Shown here in pieces: positions 17,434 through 24,372 of a stretch of DNA of 64,000 bases (the stretch's first letter is position 1; each line of letters begins with the position of its first letter). A program made the position numbers and the translations under genes. This DNA is from Bacteroidota bacterium (GTDB lineage Bacteria > Bacteroidota > Bacteroidia > Cytophagales > Cyclobacteriaceae): NCBI GenBank assembly GCA_018266395.1, contig JAFEAM010000003.1, positions 248,001 to 312,000 of the forward strand, in the 5' to 3' direction. A model generated the notes under the pieces. It saw only the letters and a list, made by a program, of their open reading frames with translations. It was not told where the DNA came from and made no database searches.

Positions 17434-18009
17434 CTAGTAATGGAGAAATTCGTCAGGGTGATTTCTGATGTAGCGGACCTTGATGGCATCGAGGGACTCA
17501 ATTTTCTTCAGATCGGATATTGATTCGTCAAGCTCCGTGAAAGGATAGTCCTGGTCTTTCACCTGGCCCGATTGAATGGATTCATACAGGGAAAAGGCCT
17601 GGTCCGTGATTTCAGCGAAGTGCGGTGCCTCTACTGTCTGAAGGGATTCTTTCAGACGGGAGGTTATGGTCTTTGCAGTGTGCTTGAAGAAATAGTCAAA
17701 ACCGCCTTTGGTCATCTTGGCTTCCCAGATCCAGGTAACATAGATGGCCCGCTGTCCTGCATTAAGTTTGGCAATCTTTTCGGCCGTCACACCAGCGCCA
17801 TCGTCCTGTAAGTCTATAATAATATTGTCCACGACGGCCTGTTCCACCTCCTCATCCTTCATGCCGGTAATAATCTCAGGCGTTACTTGTCGCGAAGTGA
17901 CATGGCCACTGAATCCTTCGAGGGCACTGGCACCCATCTTTGGGCTCTTGTTGCAGGCAATCGAAATGATCGCCAGCGCGAACAGAATTACCCTAACAGC
18001 ATGTTTCAT
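17434..18009 (-). CDS. DUF4375-like lipoprotein
   Basis: Lipoprotein of 191 residues; signal MKHAVRVILFALAIISIACN with the lipid-attached Cys at about 19. The central part (LNAGQRAIYVTWIWEAKMTKG then GFDYFFKHTA) resembles DUF4375/DMP19-like domains, where a Gly-Gly-Phe-x-x-Phe-Phe turn is conserved. Function unknown. The open frame reaches 18174, but only the ATG at 18009 gives a signal peptide. It has its own -7 box (18055-18062) and is not part of the sigma operon, which starts downstream after a 132-base gap. Confidence 0.68.
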   Translation of the reverse strand: MKHAVRVILFALAIISIACNKSPKMGASALEGFSGHVTSRQVTPEIITGMKDEEVEQAVVDNIIIDLQDDGAGVTAEKIAKLNAGQRAIYVTWIWEAKMTKGGFDYFFKHTAKTITSRLKESLQTVEAPHFAEITDQAFSLYESIQSGQVKDQDYPFTELDESISDLKKIESLDAIKVRYIRNHPDEFLHY

Positions 18010-18054
18010 AGTAATTCGTTTTGATGTGTCTTCTAACACGGGGTACTGTGAACA

Positions 18055-18062
18055 CAAAGTTA
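18055..18062 (-). promoter_or_regulatory. Candidate -7 box for the DUF4375-like lipoprotein
   Basis: Minus-strand TAACTTTG matches TAnnTTTG exactly, 45 bases before the ATG at 18009. Its position also supports the shorter start, because the longer frame would begin upstream of the promoter. Confidence 0.4.
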
Positions 18063-18139
18063 GTAACCTGTTCATTAATATCCCGATCACACGCTCTGTA
18101 ACCATGGTCTCGCGCTCTTTGGGTAATTCTAAATAGGTA

Positions 18140-20416
18140 TTACCCTTCTGATTTTTGCACGGTAAACGAGGCACCTTTTGCTTCCCTCATGCTCATCACC
18201 GCCCTGATGAGCCCATAGCCGTATTTTCCTTTCATAAGCGAAAACACATCTTTCATGGTGTGACCTTCGGGCAGCTGCTTGATTGCCTCTTCTATTTCGT
18301 GAATAGAATCCTCGCTCATGAAGTCGCTCAGTTGCATGCGTCCAAGCTCGGTCAGCTTCGCAAAATGACTTTCGATAGTGCTCCGCGCAAGTTGACGTTC
18401 GGCTGCAATCTGCTCAATGGTAAGACCTTTCAAGAACATTTGCAGTGACAACTCCTGGGTACTGGGTTCCTCAGGCCCGCCTTTTCCGGACTTCTTGCTC
18501 TTCCGCCCCCGCTTTGGTTTAACTGGTACATGCGCTGATTCTTTCCGGATCTCAGCTATCCATTGCATCCGCTCCAGCCGATGCGCCTTTTCAATTTCCG
18601 AGAAATCCAGTTTGCCATCGCCGGCCAATACGGCCCGAACCAGCCGGGTTACTCTTTCCAGCTCGATTACTTTTCTGTCGAGCATAACATCCAATTCTGA
18701 AAGATCACTCATGTACCCACGGACTCCCTTGACGTCCTGAAGACTCTCCTCGTGGGTCAGCAACAGGCGCAACTGTCCGGCAAGCAGGACTTTGTAGTAA
18801 ACGGAGCCCTTCTCCAACCGCTCGAGCAATTGTTCCTCCTGACGGGCCTGGATCAGATGATGAAGCTGCTGACGGAATTTCCAGGTGTTGGATTCTTCTT
18901 TGGTAATCAACTCCCTGATCGATTTGAATATGGAGGGAGAGTCGCTTTCTCTTAACGCTTCAGCACCCCATTCATGTTCAAGTTTCGATAACTGCTTTAA
19001 AATGAATGTGAAATCAAAGGTCTGTTCCGCAAGTTGAGCGACAAAGTCCTTCTGCCGCTCCCTCATCACGCTTTCAAGATCATGCGGCCGGTGATGGGTT
19101 TGGGCAAATGCGATAACAGCTTTGTCGGTGCGGATGACGTGACTCTCAATGGGAGTGCGGAGTACCAATCCGTCAAGGCTCCTGAGCCTGGACAATGCCA
19201 CATACACCTGGCCTTCTGCAAAGGCCTGCCCCACATCAATGATGGCCCGGTCGAAAGTGAGACCCTGACTTTTGTGAACCGTGATGGCCCAGGCCAGCTT
19301 GACGGGATACTGCTGGAAACTGCCGAGGATTTCTTCCTCCAGGTCGTTTGACCCTTCATTCAGTTTATACTTCTTGTTTTCCCATTTCTCTCTCTTGAGT
19401 TTATAGGTTGCGCCGGTGTCAAAACTGACATGGATGTCATCGTCTGAAATATCCGATACCGTGGCCAGCTTGCCGTTGAAGTAGGCTTTATCCTCGCTGC
19501 TATCATTCCTCACGAACATGATTTGTGCGCCGATCTTGAGTTCCAGCTGCGGAAGAACCGGGTACATGTTTCCCGGGAATTCTCCTTCTATGAGGGCTTC
19601 AAATCTGCTTGAAGGCGTGCGCAATGCCCGGAGTTCTGCCAGATTGATCTCGTCTGCCTTTTGGTTGTGCGTGGTGAGCGTGATGACTTCCCGGAGTTTG
19701 CGGATCTCCTCTGCACTCCGCACCTGACGATTGAGCCGTTCAATGTCTGCAGCCGTCGTTTCATTGTTGCGCAGATGGTTCAAAATAGAAATAAACTCAT
19801 CGTCCTTCTGCCGGAAGATGGTATCCAGTTCGATGTAAACGGGAGGCTGATCTTTGAGTGCGAGGGCTTCGTAGAACCAGGGTGTCTTGTAATATTGACT
19901 CAGCACCCTCCAGTCGTCAGGCTTCACCACCGGCGGCAGCTGGTGAAGGTCACCGATGAACAGGACTTGCACGCCTCCAAAGTTGTCGCGGAAGTTGTTG
20001 CGCACCGACTTCATTCTGTAGTCGACGGCATCGAGGAGGTCGGCGCGCAGCATGCTCACTTCATCAATGACGAGCAGGTCGATGCTACGCAGCACGTTCC
20101 TGCGCGCGGCATTCAGCGGATGTTTGCGGGCCAGCAGGTGCTGATCCACAAATACGCCATCCTCGTGAAGTCCGGGGTGGTGATTTCTTCCCGGAATGAA
20201 GTTGGCAGGTGGAAGCAGGAATTGCGAGTGAATGGTCACCCCTCCGGCATTCAGCGCGGCAATGCCCGTGGGTGCTACGACAATGAAGTTCTTGTGGGTG
20301 ATTTCCCCAAGGCTTTTCAGAAAAGTCGTTTTACCTGTTCCCGCCTTGCCGGTGAGGAAAATGTGCCCCGATGTGGTGTTGATGAATTGTGCGGCTGTGT
20401 GATGCAGCGGAGTCAT
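18140..20416 (-). CDS. Pif1-like SF1 helicase with C-terminal HTH domain
   Basis: DNA helicase of superfamily 1B. Walker A is LTGKAGTGKTTFLKSL (about 20-35), Walker B is LLVIDEVSML, motif III is GDLHQLPP, and motifs V/VI are AITVHKSQGLTFD and YVALSRLRSLDGL. After the helicase core (about 1-450) comes a helical region and a C-terminal HTH (LKGLTIEQIAAERQLARSTI, about 655-680) of the HTH_40 type that Bacteroidota fuse to Pif1-like or RecQ-like helicases. Length 758. Such enzymes unwind 5'-3' and resolve G-quadruplex or R-loop structures; that activity is by family. Transcribed divergently from the Asp/Ile-rich protein gene. Confidence 0.92.
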   Translation of the reverse strand: MTPLHHTAAQFINTTSGHIFLTGKAGTGKTTFLKSLGEITHKNFIVVAPTGIAALNAGGVTIHSQFLLPPANFIPGRNHHPGLHEDGVFVDQHLLARKHPLNAARRNVLRSIDLLVIDEVSMLRADLLDAVDYRMKSVRNNFRDNFGGVQVLFIGDLHQLPPVVKPDDWRVLSQYYKTPWFYEALALKDQPPVYIELDTIFRQKDDEFISILNHLRNNETTAADIERLNRQVRSAEEIRKLREVITLTTHNQKADEINLAELRALRTPSSRFEALIEGEFPGNMYPVLPQLELKIGAQIMFVRNDSSEDKAYFNGKLATVSDISDDDIHVSFDTGATYKLKREKWENKKYKLNEGSNDLEEEILGSFQQYPVKLAWAITVHKSQGLTFDRAIIDVGQAFAEGQVYVALSRLRSLDGLVLRTPIESHVIRTDKAVIAFAQTHHRPHDLESVMRERQKDFVAQLAEQTFDFTFILKQLSKLEHEWGAEALRESDSPSIFKSIRELITKEESNTWKFRQQLHHLIQARQEEQLLERLEKGSVYYKVLLAGQLRLLLTHEESLQDVKGVRGYMSDLSELDVMLDRKVIELERVTRLVRAVLAGDGKLDFSEIEKAHRLERMQWIAEIRKESAHVPVKPKRGRKSKKSGKGGPEEPSTQELSLQMFLKGLTIEQIAAERQLARSTIESHFAKLTELGRMQLSDFMSEDSIHEIEEAIKQLPEGHTMKDVFSLMKGKYGYGLIRAVMSMREAKGASFTVQKSEG

Positions 20417-20549
20417 GAGAAGGCGAAGGTAGGATACTTCTCAGGGATGTTTTTAATCCAATGGATAGGGATTCCATACAATTGCAGATGCAGACTTTCT
20501 GCATTATTCTATCCGGAAACCGGGTTCACCTGAAAGACAAGCCAAAACA

Positions 20550-20578
20550 TGTAACCTTTTTCTTCCAGGCGGGTATAC
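20550..20578 (+). promoter_or_regulatory. Predicted ECF promoter shared with the sigma operon
   Basis: TGTAACCTTTT at 20550-20560, an 11-base spacer, then GGTATAC at 20572-20578. The first block and spacing are identical to the promoter of the ECF sigma operon (17311-17339 on the minus strand). The ATG of the downstream gene lies 18 bases after the second block, so the leader would be short. Confidence 0.58.
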
Positions 20579-20596
20579 AAGTCCAATAACCGAGTT

Positions 20597-21100
20597 ATGA
20601 AGGATCTCACCAGAATCGTGTTGCTGATACTGTTCCTTGCCGGACAGGCGGCATGGGCCCAAAACACCTCCAAAAAAGAGGATAAGTCAGAGCCCAAGGA
20701 TCAGAAGGTAAAGGCCGAAGATCAGGATGCCCGCTCAGGCGGACTGAAGCGGATCCACACCGGAAGCCGGCACATTGTGGTCGACCTGGCTGATCTGGAT
20801 ATAGACCCCATTGACATCGACATTCCGGATATTGATATTGACATCGACATCCCCGAGATCCATGTACCCGAAATTCACATCGACCGGGAAGATATGGGCG
20901 ACATCGATATTGAAATCCCCGATATCAACATCAACATTGACAAGGATCTGGATCACCTGGATGAATTGATCAATGAACGTGTCTACGAAGCGCTGGAACG
21001 CCACAGTTTCCATCGGCATGGAGACGGGGATCACTACAAAGAAAAGGACAAAGACAAGCAGAACGAGAAGTCAAAAGGCCTGAAGAAGATCAATCCCTGA
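20597..21100 (+). CDS. Secreted Asp/Ile-alternating repeat protein
   Basis: A 167-residue exported protein (signal MKDLTRIVLLILFLAGQAAWAQ). Residues about 58-120 alternate acidic and branched residues with Pro turns (DLDIDPIDIDIPDIDIDI, then IPEIHVPEIHIDREDMGDID), which would form strands with an acidic face and could bind divalent cations. The C-terminus is Lys/Asp/Glu-rich (KEKDKDKQNEKSKG). I do not recognise a family. The shared promoter motif suggests that it belongs to the regulon of the ECF sigma factor at 16741-17280, whose operon also encodes exported strand-repeat proteins. Confidence 0.75.
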   Translation: MKDLTRIVLLILFLAGQAAWAQNTSKKEDKSEPKDQKVKAEDQDARSGGLKRIHTGSRHIVVDLADLDIDPIDIDIPDIDIDIDIPEIHVPEIHIDREDMGDIDIEIPDININIDKDLDHLDELINERVYEALERHSFHRHGDGDHYKEKDKDKQNEKSKGLKKINP

Positions 21101-21221
21101 GGGAAGAATAGCTTATGCAGGGCCCGTTTCATCCGTGAGGGTGGGATGGGCTTTTGATTTGTGCCTCAAAAAGTCAGCCGGGTATGGTAACCAATTTCCG
21201 CTCAAGGAAGTCTAAGGGCTT

Positions 21222-22040
21222 ATGAAACTCACTCTGCTTCTCAGTTGCATCACGATCGCTGCGATCGGTCAGGTAAGATCCGTTGAGATTGGCAACAATC
21301 CCGCCGCCGGTGGATTCTTCAAGAACGGAACCGTAAACATTTACTACGAGGTGTATGGTACGGGCAAGCCACTTGTCATCGTTCATGGCAATGGCGGCTC
21401 TATACGTGGCCGCGCGTCGTTCATCGAAGAGTTTTCAAGAAAGTACAAGGTAATCGCCATGGACAACCGCTGTCATGGCAAGTCGGACTGCCCGGCTCAG
21501 CATCTCACATACCAGCAGATGGCCGAAGATCTGAACATTTTGCTGGCCCGTCTCAACGCAGACTCAACATTCATCTGGGGTCACAGCGACGGAGCGATCA
21601 TCGGTTTGCTGCTTGCGATGTCTCATCCTGATAAAGTGAAGAAGCTGCTAGCCAGCGGAGCAAACCTGAGACCTGATACGACAGCTGTTGACCCCGACGT
21701 TTTTCCGTTACTTGACAAGATGAAGCCGTCGCTGAAAGATAGCCTTCAAATCAAGCGGCTCCAGTTGCTGCTGACTGAACCCCACATTCCCACGCGCGAC
21801 CTCCAAACAATCAAGGCCGACGTGCTTATCATGGCTGGCGATCGCGACTTCATACGAAACAAGCACACGCTTGAGATCTTTGATAATATTCCAGGTGCCC
21901 TGCTCTGCATTCTCCCCGGTACTTCGCATGGCGTATTTCAGGACAGAGAGAAGTGGTTCAAGGAAATCCTATATGATTTCTTTGAAAAGCCCCAGCAAAA
22001 GCTCACGTCTGTGCAATTGATGAAGAATTCGATGAAATAA
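21222..22040 (+). CDS. Exported alpha/beta hydrolase
   Basis: Alpha/beta-fold hydrolase of 272 residues with an N-terminal signal peptide (MKLTLLLSCITIAAIGQVRS). The oxyanion region is IVHGNGGS, the nucleophile elbow GHSDGA, the acid lies in MAGDRDF and the His in PGTSHGVF, so the triad is complete. YYEVYGTGKPLVIVHG is the usual start of this group. Substrate is unknown; esterase, lactonase or peptidase activity are all possible. It stands alone, 121 bases after the Asp/Ile-rich protein gene. Confidence 0.88.
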   Translation: MKLTLLLSCITIAAIGQVRSVEIGNNPAAGGFFKNGTVNIYYEVYGTGKPLVIVHGNGGSIRGRASFIEEFSRKYKVIAMDNRCHGKSDCPAQHLTYQQMAEDLNILLARLNADSTFIWGHSDGAIIGLLLAMSHPDKVKKLLASGANLRPDTTAVDPDVFPLLDKMKPSLKDSLQIKRLQLLLTEPHIPTRDLQTIKADVLIMAGDRDFIRNKHTLEIFDNIPGALLCILPGTSHGVFQDREKWFKEILYDFFEKPQQKLTSVQLMKNSMK

Positions 22041-22052
22041 TGCGGAGGGAGA

Positions 22053-22853
22053 TCATTGGGTATCCAGGCCTGCAACATTACTATCAACCCGCTTCTCATC
22101 CCCAGCCATCATGAAAGCAATCCCGCTGTAGGCGAGCGCCAACAATGCACTGGCAATTTCACTGGCCAGGTACAACCTGGGAGAAACGACGATTCGTGGA
22201 ACGTGGAGAATGGCAAACCAAGTGAAGATCATGGATCCCAAGAGAGTTGAAGCCAGTCTGGAGCGAATCTTTATGATAGGGGCCACGCCTGCTGCGAGCA
22301 GTGCGGCGCCACAAAAGTACATCCAGAACAAGTGCCAGGGGATCCAGGATGGAACATAATCGGCCGCTTGGGCTGCATACAAATAATGATCCACTGCAAA
22401 AGAGACTATTGTTAGAGAGAACAGAATGGATCCAGTCGAGGACAAAAACTTTATAATTTGATTCTCTGCTTCTGTTAAATATCGACTCAGTACAACACAT
22501 CCGCCGGCAGCGAGAGCCAGCTCCTTAGCAGCATTCTCCCAATCCCCAAAATGAAGGTTGTTTTCTGAGAAGAAAATTTGATACGGAAGGTGGAAGAAGC
22601 AAAAAATGACTAGAAGAACTATTCCTAAGAGCAGGGAACTTATTCGGATCTGCTTGGCCAGTGCGATTGATACTCCGGCATACAAAAGGAAAATGCCGAA
22701 TACATACGTGAACCATACCGGAATCCACGAATGATGCGGTGGAAACAGCATGTAGGGAAACTTGCCATAGCACACCGTAAGAATTCCCATACCGGTGATG
22801 GCAACGCCGAAGAACACCCGGCCAATGACGAACAGATTTCCTGCAGCTCTCAT
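22053..22853 (-). CDS. DoxX-like integral membrane protein
   Basis: Integral membrane protein of 266 residues with about eight hydrophobic segments. It seems to contain an internal duplication: FPPHHSWIPVWFTYVFGIFLLYAG in the first half pairs with YVPSWIPWHLFWMYFCGAALLAAG in the second, with a DoxX-like four-helix unit in each half. Function unknown. Convergent with the alpha/beta hydrolase gene (12 bases between stops). Confidence 0.72.
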   Translation of the reverse strand: MRAAGNLFVIGRVFFGVAITGMGILTVCYGKFPYMLFPPHHSWIPVWFTYVFGIFLLYAGVSIALAKQIRISSLLLGIVLLVIFCFFHLPYQIFFSENNLHFGDWENAAKELALAAGGCVVLSRYLTEAENQIIKFLSSTGSILFSLTIVSFAVDHYLYAAQAADYVPSWIPWHLFWMYFCGAALLAAGVAPIIKIRSRLASTLLGSMIFTWFAILHVPRIVVSPRLYLASEIASALLALAYSGIAFMMAGDEKRVDSNVAGLDTQ

Positions 22854-23082
22854 TGTTAGATCCCTGTTGAATATAGAAAAGGCGTTTTGAATTATCAGTC
22901 TATTTTTGCCAGAGTGATTTTATAATCCACCCGAATGGGTTATGAGTCGACCTGAAGAAAGCTCATGAAGTCACTAGCTGAAATCCTGACGTTGTTTGCA
23001 CAGGAATATGCCAGAATCAGACTTCGCTAGCATTCGTCCATCTTGCAGAACAGGGTGAAGTAGGAAATTATCCCGAATGCCA

Positions 23083-23090
23083 TATTTTTG
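23083..23090 (+). promoter_or_regulatory. Candidate -7 box for tRNA-Pro
   Basis: TATTTTTG matches TAnnTTTG exactly and lies 20 bases before the mature tRNA 5' end. The preceding 229 bases (22854-23082) contain nothing else I recognise. Confidence 0.4.
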
Positions 23091-23110
23091 CAGTCCGTTT
23101 GTTTGTATTT

Positions 23111-23185
23111 CGGGGTGTAGCACAGCCCGGCTAGTGCGCTACGTTCGGGACGTAGAGGTCGGAGGTTCGAATCCTCTCACCCCGA
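23111..23185 (+). tRNA. tRNA-Pro (CGG)
   Basis: A complete cloverleaf. Acceptor arm CGGGGTG pairs with CACCCCG, with discriminator A; C1-G72 is the pairing expected for a proline tRNA. The anticodon stem CTACG/CGTAG encloses loop TTCGGGA, giving anticodon CGG. The T arm is GGAGG-TTCGAAT-CCTCT. CCA is not encoded. Confidence 0.95.
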
Positions 23186-23190
23186 CTGGG

Positions 23191-23441
23191 CCCGCCAAAG
23201 CTCGAAGAGCGTAGGCGGGTTTTACAAGATTTGACACTTTGCTTTTCAAGGCAAAGTGTGCTTTGGGCTCCGTCGGGGCGGGCCCCGAAAAACTCAACTT
23301 CGCCCGCCAAAGCTCGAAGAGCATAGGCGGGTTTCGAGAGACTTGACACTTTGCTTTTCATGGCAAAGTTTGCTTGGGCCCTGTCGGGGCAGGCCCCGAA
23401 AACTCAACTTCGCCCGCCAGGTGTATCAGAATCTGGTGGGC
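23191..23441 (+). repeat. Hairpin-rich tandem repeat after tRNA-Pro
   Basis: Two imperfect copies of a 110-112-base unit (23191-23302 and 23303-23412) and the start of a degenerate third (from 23413). Each full unit contains three hairpins: CCCGCC...GGCGGG enclosing AGCTCGAAGAGC, then ACTTTGC...GCAAAGT, then TCGGGGC..GCCCCGA (second copy altered in its centre). The first hairpin of copy one is followed by TTTT and could terminate the tRNA transcript. The third copy keeps only the first hairpin (GCCCGCCA...TGGTGGGC) followed by a T-rich run. Confidence 0.8.
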
Positions 23442-23734
23442 TTATTTTTCTTACCGATGGTGCTTATTAATAAGACTCTGAGTTGGGCTCAGTCGGGGAA
23501 AGCCTCAGGCACATTCCAGTGTTGACAACGTCCTGATTTCCATCGGTGCCCGCTGATACACTGCTTAACATTTTCATAATCCCTCCCGTTAGAGTCAATC
23601 AATAACGTGATAAGGACACCCGCGACTTGCTCATCATATTGGAATCAACATAATATTTTCCAATCTTATGTAATCGCGCGGATCGAACTACCCAAATTCG
23701 CGGTAGAAGAGCGAACTCAAACCAATTATTAAAT
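23442..23734. other. Noncoding stretch before the DinB-like gene
   Basis: About 290 bases without a supportable gene. The segment TTGGGCTCAGTCGGGG near 23485 echoes the end of the repeat unit upstream, so the array may once have been longer. The rest contains no motif I recognise. Confidence 0.5.
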
Positions 23735-24274
23735 ATGAAAACAATCAAAACCGGAAAAGTGATCGCCATGCTCTGCCTGCTGCTGAGCATGTCAACATTT
23801 GTAAAAGCGCAGGCTACCATCGACCAGATGGTGAAAGAATGGGAGCGCGCCAAAGCGTACACAAAGGAATACCTGGATGCCATGCCCGAATCGGGATATG
23901 CACTGAAGCCAACGGCCGAGATGCGCTCATTCGCAGAGCAGATGCTTCACCTGACCGATGCCAACTATGGGTTCTCTTCAATCGCAACAGGAGAGAAAAG
24001 CCCCGTAGGACAAGGTGAATCAGAAAAGGCCACCGACAAATCAAAAGCAAATGTTACGCAGCTGGTGATGGCAGGTTATGATTATGTAATCAGCAGCCTG
24101 AAGAAAATGACGCCTGAGAAGATGGCGGAGAAGACCATGATGTTCAATCGTTTTGAAATGACTAAGGAGATGGTCTTCATGAAGGTGTTTGAACACCAGA
24201 CCCACCACAGGGGACAATCCACCGTCTATATCAGACTTGCTGGTGTAAAACCTCCGCAGGAAAAGCTGTTCTGA
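23735..24274 (+). CDS. Exported DinB-like protein
   Basis: DinB/YfiT-fold four-helix protein of 179 residues with a signal peptide (ends TFVKAQ, about residue 28). The putative metal-binding His residues are in QMLHLTDANY and FEHQTHHRGQ, the typical last motif of the fold. DinB-fold enzymes are thiol-dependent transferases or hydrolases; an exported form is common in Bacteroidota and its substrate is unknown. A strong terminator follows. Confidence 0.85.
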   Translation: MKTIKTGKVIAMLCLLLSMSTFVKAQATIDQMVKEWERAKAYTKEYLDAMPESGYALKPTAEMRSFAEQMLHLTDANYGFSSIATGEKSPVGQGESEKATDKSKANVTQLVMAGYDYVISSLKKMTPEKMAEKTMMFNRFEMTKEMVFMKVFEHQTHHRGQSTVYIRLAGVKPPQEKLF

Positions 24275-24294
24275 GTTTCATCAACCCAATAATG

Positions 24295-24328
24295 AAAAAG
24301 CCTGGACAAACGTCACAGGCTTTTTTTT
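24295..24328 (+). terminator. Rho-independent terminator after the DinB-like gene
   Basis: AAAAAGCCTG pairs with CAGGCTTTTT around an 11-base loop, followed by T residues (eight in a row at 24321-24328). It lies 20 bases after the stop and, being near-symmetric, might also serve the opposite strand gene that ends at 24373. Confidence 0.88.
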
Positions 24329-24372
24329 GTTATTGAAATTTGAACCTTGAACCTTGAACTTTCAACTTCTAA

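Noticed and set aside
23131-23361. Minus-strand frame containing GERIRTSDL
   Set aside because: This is the well-known false protein produced by translating the antisense of a tRNA gene; the tRNA-Pro cloverleaf at 23111-23185 explains it.
23186-23530. Integration site with a mobile element after tRNA-Pro
   Set aside because: No integrase gene and no repeated tRNA 3' end was found within the window; only the hairpin repeats are present.
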